Notes: generated from the sequence alone by a model not told the origin. A stretch of DNA of 64,000 nt from Solea solea (GCF_958295425.1 NC_081151.1:13956106-14020105), one strand, 5' to 3'; shown: positions 32,923 through 44,479, counted from the first letter of the stretch. Translations and numbers: made by a program.

Positions 32923-33030
32923 AAATCAATTGTCCAGCCTCATCCTGACCAGACCAATAGTTCATTGGTAAAAAGAAATCAATTGTCCAGCCTCCTCCTG
33001 AGCAGACTAATAGTTCATTGGTCCCAAGGT
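32923..33030. repeat. 53-bp tandem duplication
   Basis: AAATCAATTGTCCAGCCTC, TCCTGA.CAGAC.AATAG and TTCATTGGT occur twice at a 53-bp interval with three substitutions. Confidence 0.9.
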
Positions 33031-33749
33031 CAAAAAAGATTCAATAATCTTAAAGTTTTTTAAAGACTCTGATATTTATACATCACAATTTGACATTTAA
33101 AATAATGGTTTTCAAATCCAGCACCAGCATGTGAACTGGAGGATCTGGAACTGAACCCCCAACCCCTTGAATAGAAGACTCACTCGACCTTTTTACCACA
33201 GTCTTTTTCAACAGCTGGTATATGATTTGAAAATAAAAGTTTTAAACTGGACAGTGGAAAAATGCTTGAACATTTTATCAAAATCACTGGAGTTTCAAGA
33301 TCATCATTTTGCATGGATGATGCAGACACCTGGTGGGCCAATCAAGATGCATCATCACTTTAAGTTTCTCCAAAATCGGACTGGTGTCATTGTCTCTGGC
33401 CGTTCAGAGTTTAAAAATTTTGACCTTTAATTCAGAGACACCCCACTGAGCCAATCAGCAACGTCAGAGCACAAGCTGCAAAATATACTATCAGTTGTGG
33501 CTTTGTTAAAGTGTAAGCAGCATCAGCCTCTCACCATTTGTGCTCAAATGCTTGACATTTTAATCAGTGTTCCCTCATTAGGTCCATTTGCGTAGTTTTT
33601 AAAATGCACAATGCAGTTTCATGTAAAACCCACACAACCTTTTCAAACTTCCCTGAAACGTATTTTTTAAAGAGTGACTAAAGGTTACTGAGGCTAACTC
33701 CGCCCCAGTGCCTGATTTTGAAAATCTACAAAAAGAGGGCAGGGAGTTA
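33031..33749. other. Unassigned interval
   Basis: GGCTAACTCCGCCCCAGTGC with the preceding AAAGAGTGACTAAAGGTTAC resembles text seen in fish repeats. No gene is recognised. Confidence 0.3.
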
Positions 33750-34475
33750 TCAGTGTAGGGAGGGGAAGGAGGGGTGACTGAGCACCACAGGGGGCATGAT
33801 GATGTGACAGCAAGCGCAAATCAGTGCAGCTAGCTGTGGCATTTCCGGTTGCAGCTTAGAGCTACTGCTGCGATTTGTGCACGTGAAATGTTCAACCATG
33901 GATATGTCTGCCGGAAGATGAATCAATTTGGCGATCTCATTAAGAGGTAGAAATGCAGATTTCGGCCAAGTAATCCTAAATCCTGAAAGGTCGCCAAATT
34001 CTTCAAACACTCGAAGTAAATGAGTTACAGACGAGGAAGGGTTACACATAAAAATCAGTACATCATCTAAATAAAGGGAGATATGGTGAGAAGTTCCATG
34101 GATGGATATGGGAATAATATTCTGTGACTGTCTTATGAATGGAGCTAACGGTTCAAGGGAAAGGGCACAGAGCCCAGGACTCAAGGGGCAGCCCTGTCGA
34201 GAAGATCTTCCAACCAGAAAAGGTGAAGAGCAAATTTTACCTAGACTACGTTTAGCCACTATGGCCACAACTCGTACCTTGGTGCCAGCAGAGGAGGATG
34301 CTATGACATGATAGAATTTGTCAGGTAGCCTCCTAACATCAGCCTTCAGAAGGTGAGTTTCGCTTAGAAGTGCTATATCCACCTTGTTTCTCCTCAATAA
34401 GCCAAGGACACTAGAGCATTTATGTGGAGCGTTAAGGCCACCTTTGTTCCAAACCAGTGTGTTTAAATTAGTCAT
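33750..34475 (-). pseudogene. L1-type LINE ORF2 with large internal deletion
   Basis: The frame starts as L1 endonuclease: LNTLVWNKGGLNAPHKCSSV, DIALLSETHLLKADVRRLPD and FYHVIASSSAGTKVRVVAIV. At about residue 80 (AKRSLGK) it jumps to the reverse transcriptase palm: VGRSSRQGCPLSPGLCALSL, LAPFIRQSQN and ISLYLDDVLIFM. About 500 residues of endonuclease and fingers are therefore missing in one fusion that happens to keep the frame. The catalytic YADD box reads YLDD here, with both Asp kept. The text after residue 195 drifts away from L1. The 241-residue frame is a deletion product, not a functional protein. ORF1 lies upstream at 34994-35560. Confidence 0.85.
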
Positions 34476-34993
34476 AACTTGATGTCAACAGTGAATGCAT
34501 GGTCTGATTTATAATAACCAGAATAGGAGGAGGGAAGGAGTCCATCCCACCCATCCACCCGCCACAAACGCAAAGGAAAAATAAATAAAGAGAGAAAGAA
34601 GAAAAAATAAACAAACATTCACACACACAGTCAACAACATCAGTATTACACCCCTGCCCCCCTCCCTTCCCCAATGAACAAAATAGTCTGCAACCTGGAG
34701 AAAAACCTAGGACTATAGAGAATCTTCAGCCCAACAACATCCCAAATGTTCAACCAAATAAGCACACAATCAACACAAATCAACAAGTCAGTGCCAGATA
34801 CTGCAGAGATACACACGAAGAGATAGAAGAAGAAAAAAAGAGGGATTGTTGTGTTATCCAACCTCACGGTAAACACAAATCTACTAACTAATTAACTGCA
34901 TCGGCCGCCAACCTAAGAGCCGCAAACACATTACAGTCAGCGGAGCTGTCCAGCCAGGAGGCTCAAAATTGTTAGCCGTCGCCACTCTTGGGG
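34476..34993 (-). mobile_element. L1 inter-ORF region
   Basis: Purine-rich on the plus strand, with no frame of its own. It sits between ORF1 and ORF2 of the same minus-strand L1 copy. Confidence 0.5.
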
Positions 34994-35560
34994 TCAGTTG
35001 TCCGGTGAGGGCAAGACCGCCGGAGAGTGCTCAACCACCAGTTCGTCTTCAGTAGCATCGCTGGGACGATCCTGGTCCAGAAACTGCTCTGCGTCCGCCG
35101 GTGAGGAAAGAAGATGAGTGGACTGACCAGATTTTATCTTGAGAGTGTCAGGGTAAAGTAGGAAAGCCTCAGTGCCCCTTTCACGTGCAATAGCCATTGC
35201 CCGTGAGAATGATCTCCGGCGTTTAGCTGTGTAATTGTTGAAGTCAGCGGCGAACCGGAGCACTCGGTTGCAGACTAAGAGTGGATGTTTCCTCACCTCT
35301 CTGGTTTCTGGTTTCAGGTGCTTAAGTGCAGGAAACCACACCGGAGTCATCCTTTCCAGGAACTGCACTGGGGCATCCTGCTCTGTGTTCTCTGGCATGC
35401 CATAGACCCGAATGTTGCATATCTTACTACGGTCCTCCAAGTCCACAAACAAAGTTTCCTTTTTCAGAGTAGTAAGCTTCCAGCTCCTTGCGCAGCAAAG
35501 CTCTGACACCCAAAAAACCAGTGCTTGGTGGATGTTGCCGGGAGCGCTCAAAACTCAGGC
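34994..35560 (-). pseudogene. L1-type LINE ORF1 C-terminal part
   Basis: The frame reads LEDRSKICNIRVYGMPENTE, the RRM-like start of L1 ORF1 protein. It continues with FLERMTPVWFPALKHLK, HPLLVCNRVLRFAADFNNYT, RRRSFSRAMAIARERGTEAF and LLYPDTLKIKSG, with DAEQFLD near the end. L1 ORF1 protein is an RNA-binding trimer that packages its own mRNA. The coiled-coil stem expected before the RRM is mostly absent: the first 25 residues do not fit, so the true frame is broken upstream. The length of 185 residues compares with about 350 in intact fish copies. There is a one-residue insertion in RFAADFNN. Confidence 0.82.
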
Positions 35561-35574
35561 AGCCATTAGGTCCA

Positions 35575-35900
35575 CGCGGTTACCGGAAGTCCACAGGATA
35601 TTTTATTCTGAAAAGTAAACCAGATATTTTCCTACTTCCTTTCCCGCTCATGCTGAATTCCGCTGAATTTATGCAGCTCTGCTGCGGCATCCGCCAGAAA
35701 TAGAAGTGGTGCATATCCACTCCGACCCCCCCTATTTTGGGGGTCTGGCCAAAAGAGAATGGTTGTTGACGAAGCACCGGGAAAATGACGAAAGCCTGGG
35801 ATTAGCCAGCTAATACGAAAATTCAAATGTAATGGGAGGTGTTTAGCCAGAGAGGCAGTACAAACACCCATTTTTAACACAAAATATGTAATTCAAATAT
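35575..35900. repeat. Probable repeat of unknown class
   Basis: GGATATTTTATTCTGAAAAG, GCTGAATTCCGCTGAATTTA and CATCCGCCAGAAATAGAAGT resemble text I have seen next to fish mobile elements. It abuts the L1 5' side. Class and limits are not known. Confidence 0.35.
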
Positions 35901-37339
35901 TTAAATAAATACACAAAAACACCAAGAGTTGGGCCTGGATCATTGAATAATATTACTAGATAACCATATACACTAGTTTTAACCTGAAAAAAGTGGATTT
36001 GGAGTTTAGTTACTCTTTATCATTAACTGAGCTGCAGAGTGGGAGTGACGAGGATGGACACGATTAGAAATTAGCCTAATGACAGCTGACTACTGACAGC
36101 TCAGTCAATCTTAAAAATGTATTTGCACTTTCTTTTCTTTCTTTCTTTTTTTGCATTCTGTTTTATTCTGCATCCTACTTCTCTATGTTCATGTTTTGTG
36201 CGTTTTTATCCATCTTTGTCTGTGTGTAACATGTAACACCACCTCCTTTTAACTGCAAAACAAATCTACCTGTGGTTATGAATAAAGTCTCTTGACCTTA
36301 CCTCACCAAATGAAATGCAAACAATTGTGTAATTGTCAACTGAATTGTATCACCTAGTACTCATGTTTTTACCTGCTCACTGCGATCATTGAAATGTCTA
36401 TCAGTATGATGATGTAATGGAGCATTATATGCCAACGACTGAAATTCCATATTCATTCCTGTAAGTTGAAGAATCACAAACCCATTTTAAATGTTTTCCT
36501 AGCCTACGTGTCATCATTCCTGGACACACTAAACCCTTAAGCTGTGAAGGCTAAAGCAACCCCCAACCTCTTCTTTGTTTTCTTCTTTCTTTATTGTTAT
36601 TTATTTGTTCATGTTAATCGATTGCTCTGCCCTTAGCTTAAAATGTCCTTCAAGTGGATTAACTGTATTTTTGTAAATTGTAAATAAAGTTTTGTTAAAA
36701 CAAAAAGTGATTCCAAAGCTTCTTCAAAACATTTAAGATCCAGTAGGGTTCAGATTGTATTTTTAAAATTCTCCTATTCACCAAATCAATTTTAACAACT
36801 ATTTGTTCATTGTCTACTGCTTTATCCTCCACACGAGGGTTGCAGGGGAAAAAAACATTGGTAATTGGAACAAAATATTTTCATTTCCATTTAACTTCAT
36901 GTTTTGCTCTGGCTGGGAGTCAGCCACTGAGTTATCATGACATGATAATTGAAGGTGGTGAACAAGTTAAACGAGTTGCCAAATGGCAGGTGCACAGTTA
37001 CGCAGCACCTTTAAAGTAAATATCAAAGTTCTGCTGTCTCTCTGCAAATATGTTTGCTTTTTTATTGCAATCATTTGTAATTATTTTGCTGACTTAAATT
37101 TCATCTAGCGCCACCTTTGGCTTAGTATTTTGCTTAGTTTTAGACTTTGCATTATTGTGTTGTAAAATGAAGGTGAGTGAGAGAGTGACTATATAGTCCT
37201 AATGTACAGAGATGTATGATGTGAAAACCCCCTCAGCTCCATCTGTCTAATTGTGTTCTACTTTACTGCATACAAACATGCTGGAACACCAATCAAGAAC
37301 ACAATAATACATGAGTGAACACACACATACACACCCAGA
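35901..37339. other. Unassigned interval
   Basis: T-rich, with AATAAAG near 36280 and 36683 but no linked frame. At 36812-36850 a reverse-complement piece of the SINE tail (TCTACTGCTTTATCCTCCAC) is present. No gene is seen. Confidence 0.4.
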
Positions 37340-38020
37340 TTCCACACAGCTATCCTTACAGGAACTCTGCATTGACTTCCATTAATTTGGACTGACTAAA
37401 CCGGGGCTCTGCAACCTCTCATTTAGAGACCAATGCCATAAGTAAGAGTGTTTTAGTATTCCGTCAACAAAAATATCGGTCACATCCTATGTCTACGTCA
37501 AATGCAAGAAACGTGTATGTGATAAAAATGAAGTCATATGTATATGAAGAAGTACACATGGTCCTGGTCCATATTTGGACCCATACTTCATAATAAATAA
37601 AAATGTTTTATTTATTTCAAAGTGAGTTACATTTTATTTCACACAAATATGGATTGCTGTTTTAAAAACAGCAATGAAATGTCACAAGAAAACTTTTTTT
37701 TTGTAGTTCTTACATTTCCTAAATGCACCACACTTAATTTATTTTATATTTGGTATATCGAGGAGCCAGAAAATGGTCTGCCTTTGACACTAAAGGTTGC
37801 AGACCCCTGACCTAAACTAAGTGTTATACATAACCTTAACCAAAACCAGTTAATGATTAACCCTAACAATTCAAATCTTAGTCCTAAATTTAACCAGTTC
37901 CTCAGAAATGAGGTTCTGCCTCAGTATGACCAGGTTTTGGTCTACATGAGGACAACTGGTCCTGACATAATCAGTGTTTATGCCAGAAAAGGTCATAAAG
38001 ATGTAATAAATACAAGTATG
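37340..38020 (+). repeat. Dispersed GGTCAGTGTTTATGC repeat, copy 3 (interrupted)
   Basis: GGAACTCTGCATTGACTTCC and AATTTGGACTGACTAAACC are followed by an unrelated insertion of about 390 bp (about 37403-37810). The repeat then resumes with CCTAAACTAAGTG and CCTTAACCAAAACCAGTTAA, AGTTCCTCAGAAATGAGG, GGTTTTGGTCTACATGAGGA and ATCAGTGTTTATGCCAGAAA. Confidence 0.75.
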
Positions 38021-39124
38021 TGAGTGTGTGTTCAGCTGGTCAGCTTGTACAACCTTCCATATTGTTTTAATAGTTGACGAATAAACATGGCTGTCGATGA
38101 AGCTCATGGAAAAAATTGTGTGTATTTACTAAGCTGCACTTGGCCATTTGTGGTTATGAATAATACATATATGAATAATTTAATACTCAAGACCAATACA
38201 GTACATTTCTTCCATTAATTGTTTCAATAAATGCTAATCAACAGAGCAAGAGAGAACATTGTTTCTTCATAACATTGTTACGATAAATCTAAAAAATAGC
38301 TTTAAAGTGGAATTATGCAGGATTTTGACCTTAATTAACGGCTCTACAGTCATTTTGATGGTTGAACGTGAACTATTGTTGCAGGAAGATTGGGGGCTGT
38401 CTCCACTGTCTGGAAACCAGCTTTGCAAGATCAGGGTCGCTAACCCAGGGTCTCGTGAGAAACAAAAATTGCTTCACGCCACTACACACACACATACACA
38501 CACACACACACATACACAACCTAACCAGGTATGAGATCGAGGCAGGGATTGTGTAAATTTTTAGACGTTCATCATGGTGGAGCCGGCGAAAAAGAAGCAG
38601 AGAAGACTGTTGTCAGAGGAAGAGGAAACAAATGTCGGCCACACAAACTGAGTAAACATCAGACCAGCTTTTTTGAAATGGCGAGAATAGAAAAACACAG
38701 AAGCATGAAAAACAGATGCTGACTGGCATGGACATGTGTTTGTCAGCTCCTTTGAAAACAAATGCACATTGCCAGGAGAGTGGAAGGGAGGGGGGTGGCC
38801 GTCAGTGGTTAGGATAAAGTGGTAGACAATGAATGAATGGATGGGTGTTTACGGTGGTGTCGTAAAGATATGTACTCCGAAACTGTAGGAGAGCTCTGTT
38901 GATGAAAAGGCAAAAATGCGACCAGAGTTTTGCTTTAAAGCTGTATTTTCGTTGCTGTTGTCGAATCTAATGGACATTTTGTTCAAATTAAAATTTAGGT
39001 GCTACAGTTTTAACTGAAATTTAGCTTTTTGATTTGTGTCATATTGCTTTTACACTTTGCTTTGTTCTTTTTTTGCTCATGTTTTATTGTTTTTCATAGT
39101 ATGAACTACATTGGATTAGATTGG
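38021..39124. other. Unassigned interval
   Basis: It contains a CA/CATA microsatellite at about 38483-38518 and a SINE-tail-like AGGATAAAGTGGTAGACAAT at about 38811. No gene is recognised. Confidence 0.35.
38483..38518. repeat. CA microsatellite
   Basis: (CA)n with CATA interruptions. Confidence 0.9.
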
Positions 39125-39234
39125 ATGCCAATGTCCCTGGGTAAGACACTGAACCCCAAATGTTTCCTGAACAATGAATGCGCTCTGTGAATGGATGTAA
39201 ATCGGTGAACAGCAAAAAAAAAATAGTGTACAAT

Positions 39235-39400
39235 GCTATGAGAGGTCTTCTTTTTCTTTTACTTCTCCCTTTAGGGGTCCCCACTGTGGATCATCTGCCT
39301 CCATCTTGCCCTGTCCCTTGCGTCCTCTTCTGTCACACCAACTGTCCTCATGTTCTCCTTCACAACATCCATGGTCCTCCTTTGAGAGGTCATTAAGACT
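39235..39400 (-). mobile_element. LINE ORF C-terminal remnant, copy 2
   Basis: The minus strand reads MDVVKENM..VGVTEED.. and ARWRQMI, with TGGGGACCCCTAAAGGGAG after the stop region. This is the same 3' end as at 1170-1296 and 23575-23830. The sequence just before it (39125-39200) carries a GGTAAGACACTGAACCCCAA repeat piece. Confidence 0.6.
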
Positions 39401-39689
39401 AGATAAGTAGCTGCAGACAATTTACCATTCAATCACATGCACAACCTGGTTTGACGCCACCTGCCTGCCTCTTCCTTGAAGGCTTCATTTCTATATTCAT
39501 GGCCAGTTTGTTAAATAGAGGGAGTGAAACAAGGCTGGAGCTGAGTGATAATGGTGCCGATAGTGTCACTCACGCTTCACGTCTCTCTTACTGTCTCTTG
39601 TGGCCCATAATCAGTTTTTTCCCCCTGTAACCTCCTCTCTATTTCAAAGCAAAAAAAAGACTGCCTTCAGTGGTCAGATCTGTCTGATC

Positions 39690-39810
39690 CTATCTTCAGT
39701 CTTTCATTGGGTTTAATGTAAGCAGATTCCCAATCAGCCAGGATGAATTAAATCAAGGCAAAAGGGGGAGGAGCAACAATCTAGGGCACTTTTTCCCATT
39801 GACTGCTGCA
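39690..39810. promoter_or_regulatory. Candidate conserved non-coding element
   Basis: CAATCAGCCAGGATGAATTA, AATCAAGGCAAAAGGGGGAG and an upstream GTTTAATGTAAGCAGATTCC form a unique block next to the stronger candidate at 40200-40470. Inferred from texture. Confidence 0.25.
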
Positions 39811-39889
39811 GGCCAGGAGATTAGAGGACGGGGGGTGGGGTGGGGATGAAGATGAAGAAGAAGCCTTTCATTCAGGCTGCTACACTAAA

Positions 39890-40199
39890 TCACACATGCA
39901 TTCATCACCTTCACCTCCATTTGTCTACCCCCTCAGCACAAACTCCGCTCCAATACAGAAATGCAAATTTCCCTCCTCCTTCCCTATTCACTTCTTTTTT
40001 TCTTTCTTTTCTTTTTTAATTATTTCTACCATATGGACGCCAGAAAGAAACGGGAGGGGGTCGAGTGTTTCTACAAATAAGCATGACTACTGGTTGATTT
40101 ATCCTCAAACTTTTCCATCCCTCCCTCCCTCCTCTTTCTTCCATCTCCTCATCCCTTCCACCACCAACACACGGTGACGGCTCTCCTTCCTCTTCTCCT
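39890..40199. other. Pyrimidine-rich unassigned stretch
   Basis: CT-rich sequence (TTCTTTTTTTCTTTCTTTTC, CCATCCCTCCCTCCCTCC). The open frame here reflects low complexity. Confidence 0.5.
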
Positions 40200-40470
40200 C
40201 ACTCTCCCATTTCCAAGCTTAACTTCATTGTCTCAAGCCCCACTCTGCTTTCATCTTAAGACAAAGATTTATGTAAATCTTTCGGGGCCCCGGCGTTAAT
40301 GCGGAGCGCCATGTGAGAAATAGCATCCCTAAATCGTGGCATTGTTGTTGAAAATGACAAGGCAGGCCCGTTAATCCTACAATGCGATCATCCAAATGTG
40401 TCATAATGCTGTGTGTAGGCAGGCAAATCTGAATATCAAAAAAGACCGCATGCACCTCTTACGCAGTGCC
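40200..40470. promoter_or_regulatory. Strong candidate conserved non-coding element
   Basis: A highly complex block contains TTTATGTAAATCTTTCGGGG, CCCCGGCGTTAATGCGGAGC, CCCGTTAATCCTACAATGCG and CATAATGCTGTGTGTAGGC. CpGs are kept inside an AT-rich, CpG-poor region, which suggests constraint. There is no reading frame and no repeat signature. It is the best enhancer-like island in the downstream flank. Inferred from texture; alignment needed. Confidence 0.4.
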
Positions 40471-41499
40471 TTCAGTACTTCCACCGCTAACATACTACTC
40501 CGCTGTATCTCTCTTTTCCCTTAGTCTCTTTTTTTGAAGAAGTCACAGATAATCAAACGCAAAAGTGTCACAAGAAGTTTGTTGCAGAGTAAAACCATCA
40601 CATTTAGCTTCGCTTTACAATATTTCTTCCACATGTGAGATATTAGATTCATTCAGATAATTGCAAACTACATCTGTGTGATTGTCTAAGATTATCCCTG
40701 GAAATAAATCAGAGGCTTTGTTACAGACATGTATTTGCAGCAACGGGAGGTTTTGTAGTGGAACAATGTGCAGATACAAAAAAGGACAGAAAAGGCTCAA
40801 TCAAACACATCCTAGAGTTAAATCAGCACGTGGATGGAGCTATTAGCTAACAATCACTTCCTTCATTTAGGATTAGTGCTGCTTTCTCTGTACTCGGGCA
40901 TCAAACCGAGCATAAATGTGATGTGAGGATTCATTTGCTGCAGGAAAAGTGACAGTGGAAGTGCAGCAGTGACCGAGGAGGTGATAGAAGCATCTTAAGG
41001 AAAGAGCCATGAAACAAGCATGTCAATCCATTGGATGGGGACAAGGCTGGTGAATGATAATAATTATTAACCATATCGGAGGACTCCTCTCTGATTGGGT
41101 GTGAAACATCATGCCTGGACCCAGTACTATCCTCCCAGCTGTACCTCCAGACACAGTAGCATCTTTCATATTAAGGCTACATCCATACTACAATGTTTTC
41201 ATATAAGGAAGTAGCCGATGCAAACAGGAAGTTGATTATTTTCTTAGTAGTTGACTATAATGCAGAGAAGTTCTACACTTTGTGTCTGCAAAGCATTTAG
41301 CATTTTCAGCCATGTTGAATCTAGGGCTAATTACTACAACCACTAAAACACAATCTTAACATTTTCAAGCGATATCGGAAGTTTTATTCGCTAACATTAT
41401 CTTAAAATGTTCAAGTTTCCCCTTAACAATAACTGACCAGAAATAAAAGGAGCTGACATATGTTAGTGGAAGTTGTAAGTGATGCTCTCTACATATAAG
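40471..41499. other. Unassigned interval
   Basis: No gene, RNA or named repeat is recognised. Confidence 0.35.
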
Positions 41500-41720
41500 G
41501 TGCTTTTCTATACACTTCTAGCACTACTCGGCTCAACCCAACCCAACTTGTTTTTTTGCTTCTTCATTAGGGATAGTAACTGTTCCCCGGTGCTTTTGTT
41601 GGTACCTGGCACTTTGGCGAGGTTACAAGCGAGCTGAGCCGCTACTAAATGTGGCGTCAACAGACTGCTGGTCACTGAATGGTCAGAGAGTGTTCTCAAG
41701 AGTCATGAGCATGGCGTCCA
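41500..41720. mobile_element. Harbinger-type MITE fragment
   Basis: ACTCGGCTCAACCCAACCCA, CATTAGGGATAGTAACTGTT, GGTACCTGGCACTTTGGCGA and GAGCTGAGCCGCTACTAAAT match the internal text of fish MITEs that carry a dark GAGCCGAGTA-type motif. It is related in style to the complete MITE at 50569-51106. The ends are not intact. Confidence 0.5.
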
Positions 41721-41944
41721 TCACAAGAATCAAACCTACCATTTTTAAAAACAGCAAGAGCAAACATGGCTGCTGTCCACAAAAATATTTCTCCGAGGTG
41801 ACCCCTTCAGGAGTAATGACATCATACGACCTCGGTGCCACATGTATTTTAACTCTGTCTTTTGGCTCAGAGTGCTCAGTGGCCTGCCCTGACCCGCTTC
41901 TGATTCCACTAATACTGTCTGGTTTTAAGTTTTCTATTAAATAA

Positions 41945-42110
41945 CAGTTCTGCTGGTTTTCACATGTCCTTCTATAACCCCTCCGGAAACACTATTCTGG
42001 AACCCTTGAATAATAGCCCTTCTATGATGGACAGCTCATCTATGAAGTTGCCATACAGTGCTTGGAAAGAGTTAGCAGACCAACCACATTTTACACTTGT
42101 CATAGTATTT
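41945..42110 (-). pseudogene. Gypsy pol fragment before integrase
   Basis: The minus frame reads YGNFIDELSIIEGLLFKGSR and IVFPEGL. This is the linker between RNase H and the zinc-binding end of integrase in Ty3/gypsy (..RDELSV.DGLLFKG.R..IP). Short and dead. Confidence 0.65.
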
Positions 42111-42174
42111 TGTAGGACCTCGTAATTGGTGGCAGCCAGAGCCATTTTTCCCATATTAAATTTGAGACTGGTGG

Positions 42175-42330
42175 ACTTTGCTGCCTTCATGGGAGGGAGA
42201 GGGATCAAACATATAAAAACCACCTTATACCACCCTCAGGCCAACGGCGGTGTGGAGAAGTTTAACCAGACCCTCAAGAACGGGCTCAGAGCAGACGGCC
42301 TCCCATTTTCATCGGAACTGCAGAGATGAA
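42175..42330 (+). pseudogene. Gypsy integrase core fragment
   Basis: The plus frame reads GIKHIKTTLYHPQANGGVEK and FNQTLKNGLRADG. This is the integrase core around the catalytic Glu (the E of GVEKFN). It points opposite to the pol fragment just to its left. Confidence 0.75.
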
Positions 42331-42367
42331 CCAGTGTATGAGTGGCCACTGATGTAAATATATGCTT

Positions 42368-42532
42368 AGGGATTGGGGTAGCTCAGTGGTTAAGACCGGG
42401 ACCCTGTGTGCAAAAGACATCATGGTCGCAAGTTCAACTCCACCCCTGGCAGGTTGTACTCAATTCCCTTGTGAGTCGCTTTGGATAAAAGCGTCTGCTA
42501 AATGACATGTAATGTAATGTAATATGCTCAGT
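42368..42532 (+). mobile_element. tRNA-derived SINE
   Basis: The 5' end resembles a tRNA with an A box (TAGCTCAGTGGTTAAG) and B box (GGTCGCAAGTTCAACTCC), the internal promoter of RNA polymerase III. The 3' tail is AGTCGCTTTGGATAAAAGCG followed by TCTGCTAAATGAC and a (TGTAA)n end. The tail is shared with the minus-oriented piece at 6712. Confidence 0.88.
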
Positions 42533-42608
42533 GAGCATACAGTCGTTGTCCACGCATTATTGGACATAACACTGTAATAATGATGGCTTAAATTCACTTT
42601 CACTGACT

Positions 42609-42640
42609 GGTGTGTGTGTGTGTGTGTGCGTGTGTGTGTA
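42609..42640. repeat. TG microsatellite
   Basis: (TG)n with one TGCG and one TGTA variant. Confidence 0.9.
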
Positions 42641-43808
42641 TGTCAATATAACAAATTCTAAATTCTAAACAAGTCAGAGCAAGAAGGAAGATGTAAAAGT
42701 AAAGTGTGCTACAAACATTCCCAGTTAACGACTAGTCAAAATGTAAAACTGTTGTCTTTTTACCTGTGGAAATGAAGTATATCCCCCCCTCCTCATCTGA
42801 CCCTCTTCTCTTTCTCCTTCACACCCCACCTCCCCTTCGCCTCTCTCCTTCATTCCTCTACACTTCAGTCAGGAAGGAGCCCTGCAGGGGGATTTTGTCG
42901 GGGGAGAACAGCAGCGTTGATCTTGAAGGCTTAAGACTCTAGTGTACCTGTCAACAGTGTGGCTTTGGCGCTGACGACCAGCAGCTTAAGTCATTTGAAG
43001 TTGCTTTTTTTTTTTAATGAGGAGGGGAGGAGGTGCAGTAAACGCTGACAGCCACTCAGGGTTGAAATAATTCCATACCTCTGAATAACCAGAAGTGTCT
43101 GTCTGACTAAATCCAACCTTGCAGGTTGCAGGGTTAATAACGAGGCATTGGTGGCAGCGAGAAGAACATCCTTGACTCTTCATTATATGCTCTGAATCAA
43201 GTAAATCATGACATGTGTGGTCATTTTTTTATATTATACCATATTACTGAACATTGTAGAGTTTAGAAAAAAAAAAAAAGATGTAAACCGGAGCTGCAAT
43301 TATTTCATATATTTCATACAGGATTGTTTAAGATAATGTCTTCCTGTTGTACTCGTAGGTCGTAGTTTCATAGTTATTTTTGATATTTCATAAAACAAAA
43401 GTTAACATAAAAACCTTATTATAAAATTTTTAGTGTATTTGCACGTTTTTGCACGTTTCTCCTTCTTCATAGCTTATTCAGGACACTATGGCTTTGGCTT
43501 TTCAACTTTTGATCTTTTATACTATTTAAATATCCATCCTTTTTCCATTCAAATGAATAGAGGAAATCTTCAAATCCTCTTAAACTTGCACATTTTTGAA
43601 ATGATACTTCTTTAGGCCACTTTCAGCTAGAGACTTCATGTAAACTTTAATCCAGCCACAAGACTATTACAACTATTCAGCTGTCACCTTTTTCATAGGT
43701 TTTATGGTTTTTGACTTTTGATAACTTTAGTTTCATGTTCATTTTAGCTTTTCTCACACTTTCTTACCCTCTTCTACTTCTACTACTTCCTTTATTCTAC
43801 TACTACTT
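42641..43808. other. Unassigned interval
   Basis: No gene or named repeat is seen. A-run at 43266-43278; T-run at 43006-43015. Confidence 0.35.
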
Positions 43809-44131
43809 TGTCAAGGCCGTAACGCACTCAAGCACAGTGTGGACCCAAATGCACAAGGTGGAGTCAGAGATCTCAGTTCAAACTAAATAGTTTATTTAAA
43901 CAAAGCAAAGCTTTACTCTTGGTCAGGTAATAATCCCAAAAATAGGATCAGGCATAAACACAAAACGCACTGGCACAAGACAAAGGGAGGAGGTCGTATT
44001 TAAAGGAGCCTGAAATGATTAACACCAGGTGCAGACAATCATGGAATCAACAAGACAACCCTTCACCAAAATAAAACCAGGAGTACACATGAACTAAACT
44101 AACTGACGCGGACTTAACATGGGACATGACA
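43809..44131 (-). mobile_element. Ty3/gypsy 3' LTR
   Basis: On the minus strand the LTR begins TGTCATGTCCCATGTTAAG (44131) and ends GTTACGGCCTTGACA (43809). It has a TG...CA frame, a TTTAAATACGACC TATA-like site (near 44000) and an AAATAAACTATTTAG polyA-type signal (near 43890). It is preceded by a G-rich polypurine tract (GGGGGGGGGGGGGG at 44136-44149 on the minus strand). The tract directly abuts the LTR, as required for plus-strand priming. Confidence 0.78.
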
Positions 44132-44404
44132 GCACCCCCCCCCCCCCCATGGATGGCTCCTGGCGACCCAGGACCCTGACTGTTCTTATTGTCAAAGTCC
44201 TTGATGAGGTCTCGGTCGAGGATGTACTGTACCTTGTGGGGACCCAGGAGCGTTATTCTGGGCTGTAACCTTCCCAGTCCACTAGGAACTGTCAACTCCA
44301 ACCTCTGTTCCTTGCTGCCAGGAGCTTCTTGATGGTGTAGATGGGGCCTGAGTCTGTCATTTGTGACCCACCATGGCAAAAGCAGCAACATGTCGACCCA
44401 GCGC
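44132..44404 (-). pseudogene. Gypsy pol C-terminal (chromodomain end) fragment
   Basis: Minus frames read GRLQPRITLLGPHKVQYILD, RDLIKDFDNKNSQGPGSP and GAIHGGGG. The end matches the tail of gypsy pol after the chromodomain (..ILD..LI.DFH..HP..PG.). Upstream it becomes unreadable where the L2 element and microsatellite start. Confidence 0.55.
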
Positions 44405-44479
44405 AAACTGAGTAAACAAAGAAAAAAGATTTTTTTAACAAAATGAGGGATTTTCTTCTTTTTTTTTTTCAAAATTATA

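Noticed and set aside
42368..42440. A functional tRNA gene
   Set aside because: A and B boxes are present, but the cloverleaf is not complete and the unit continues into a SINE tail.
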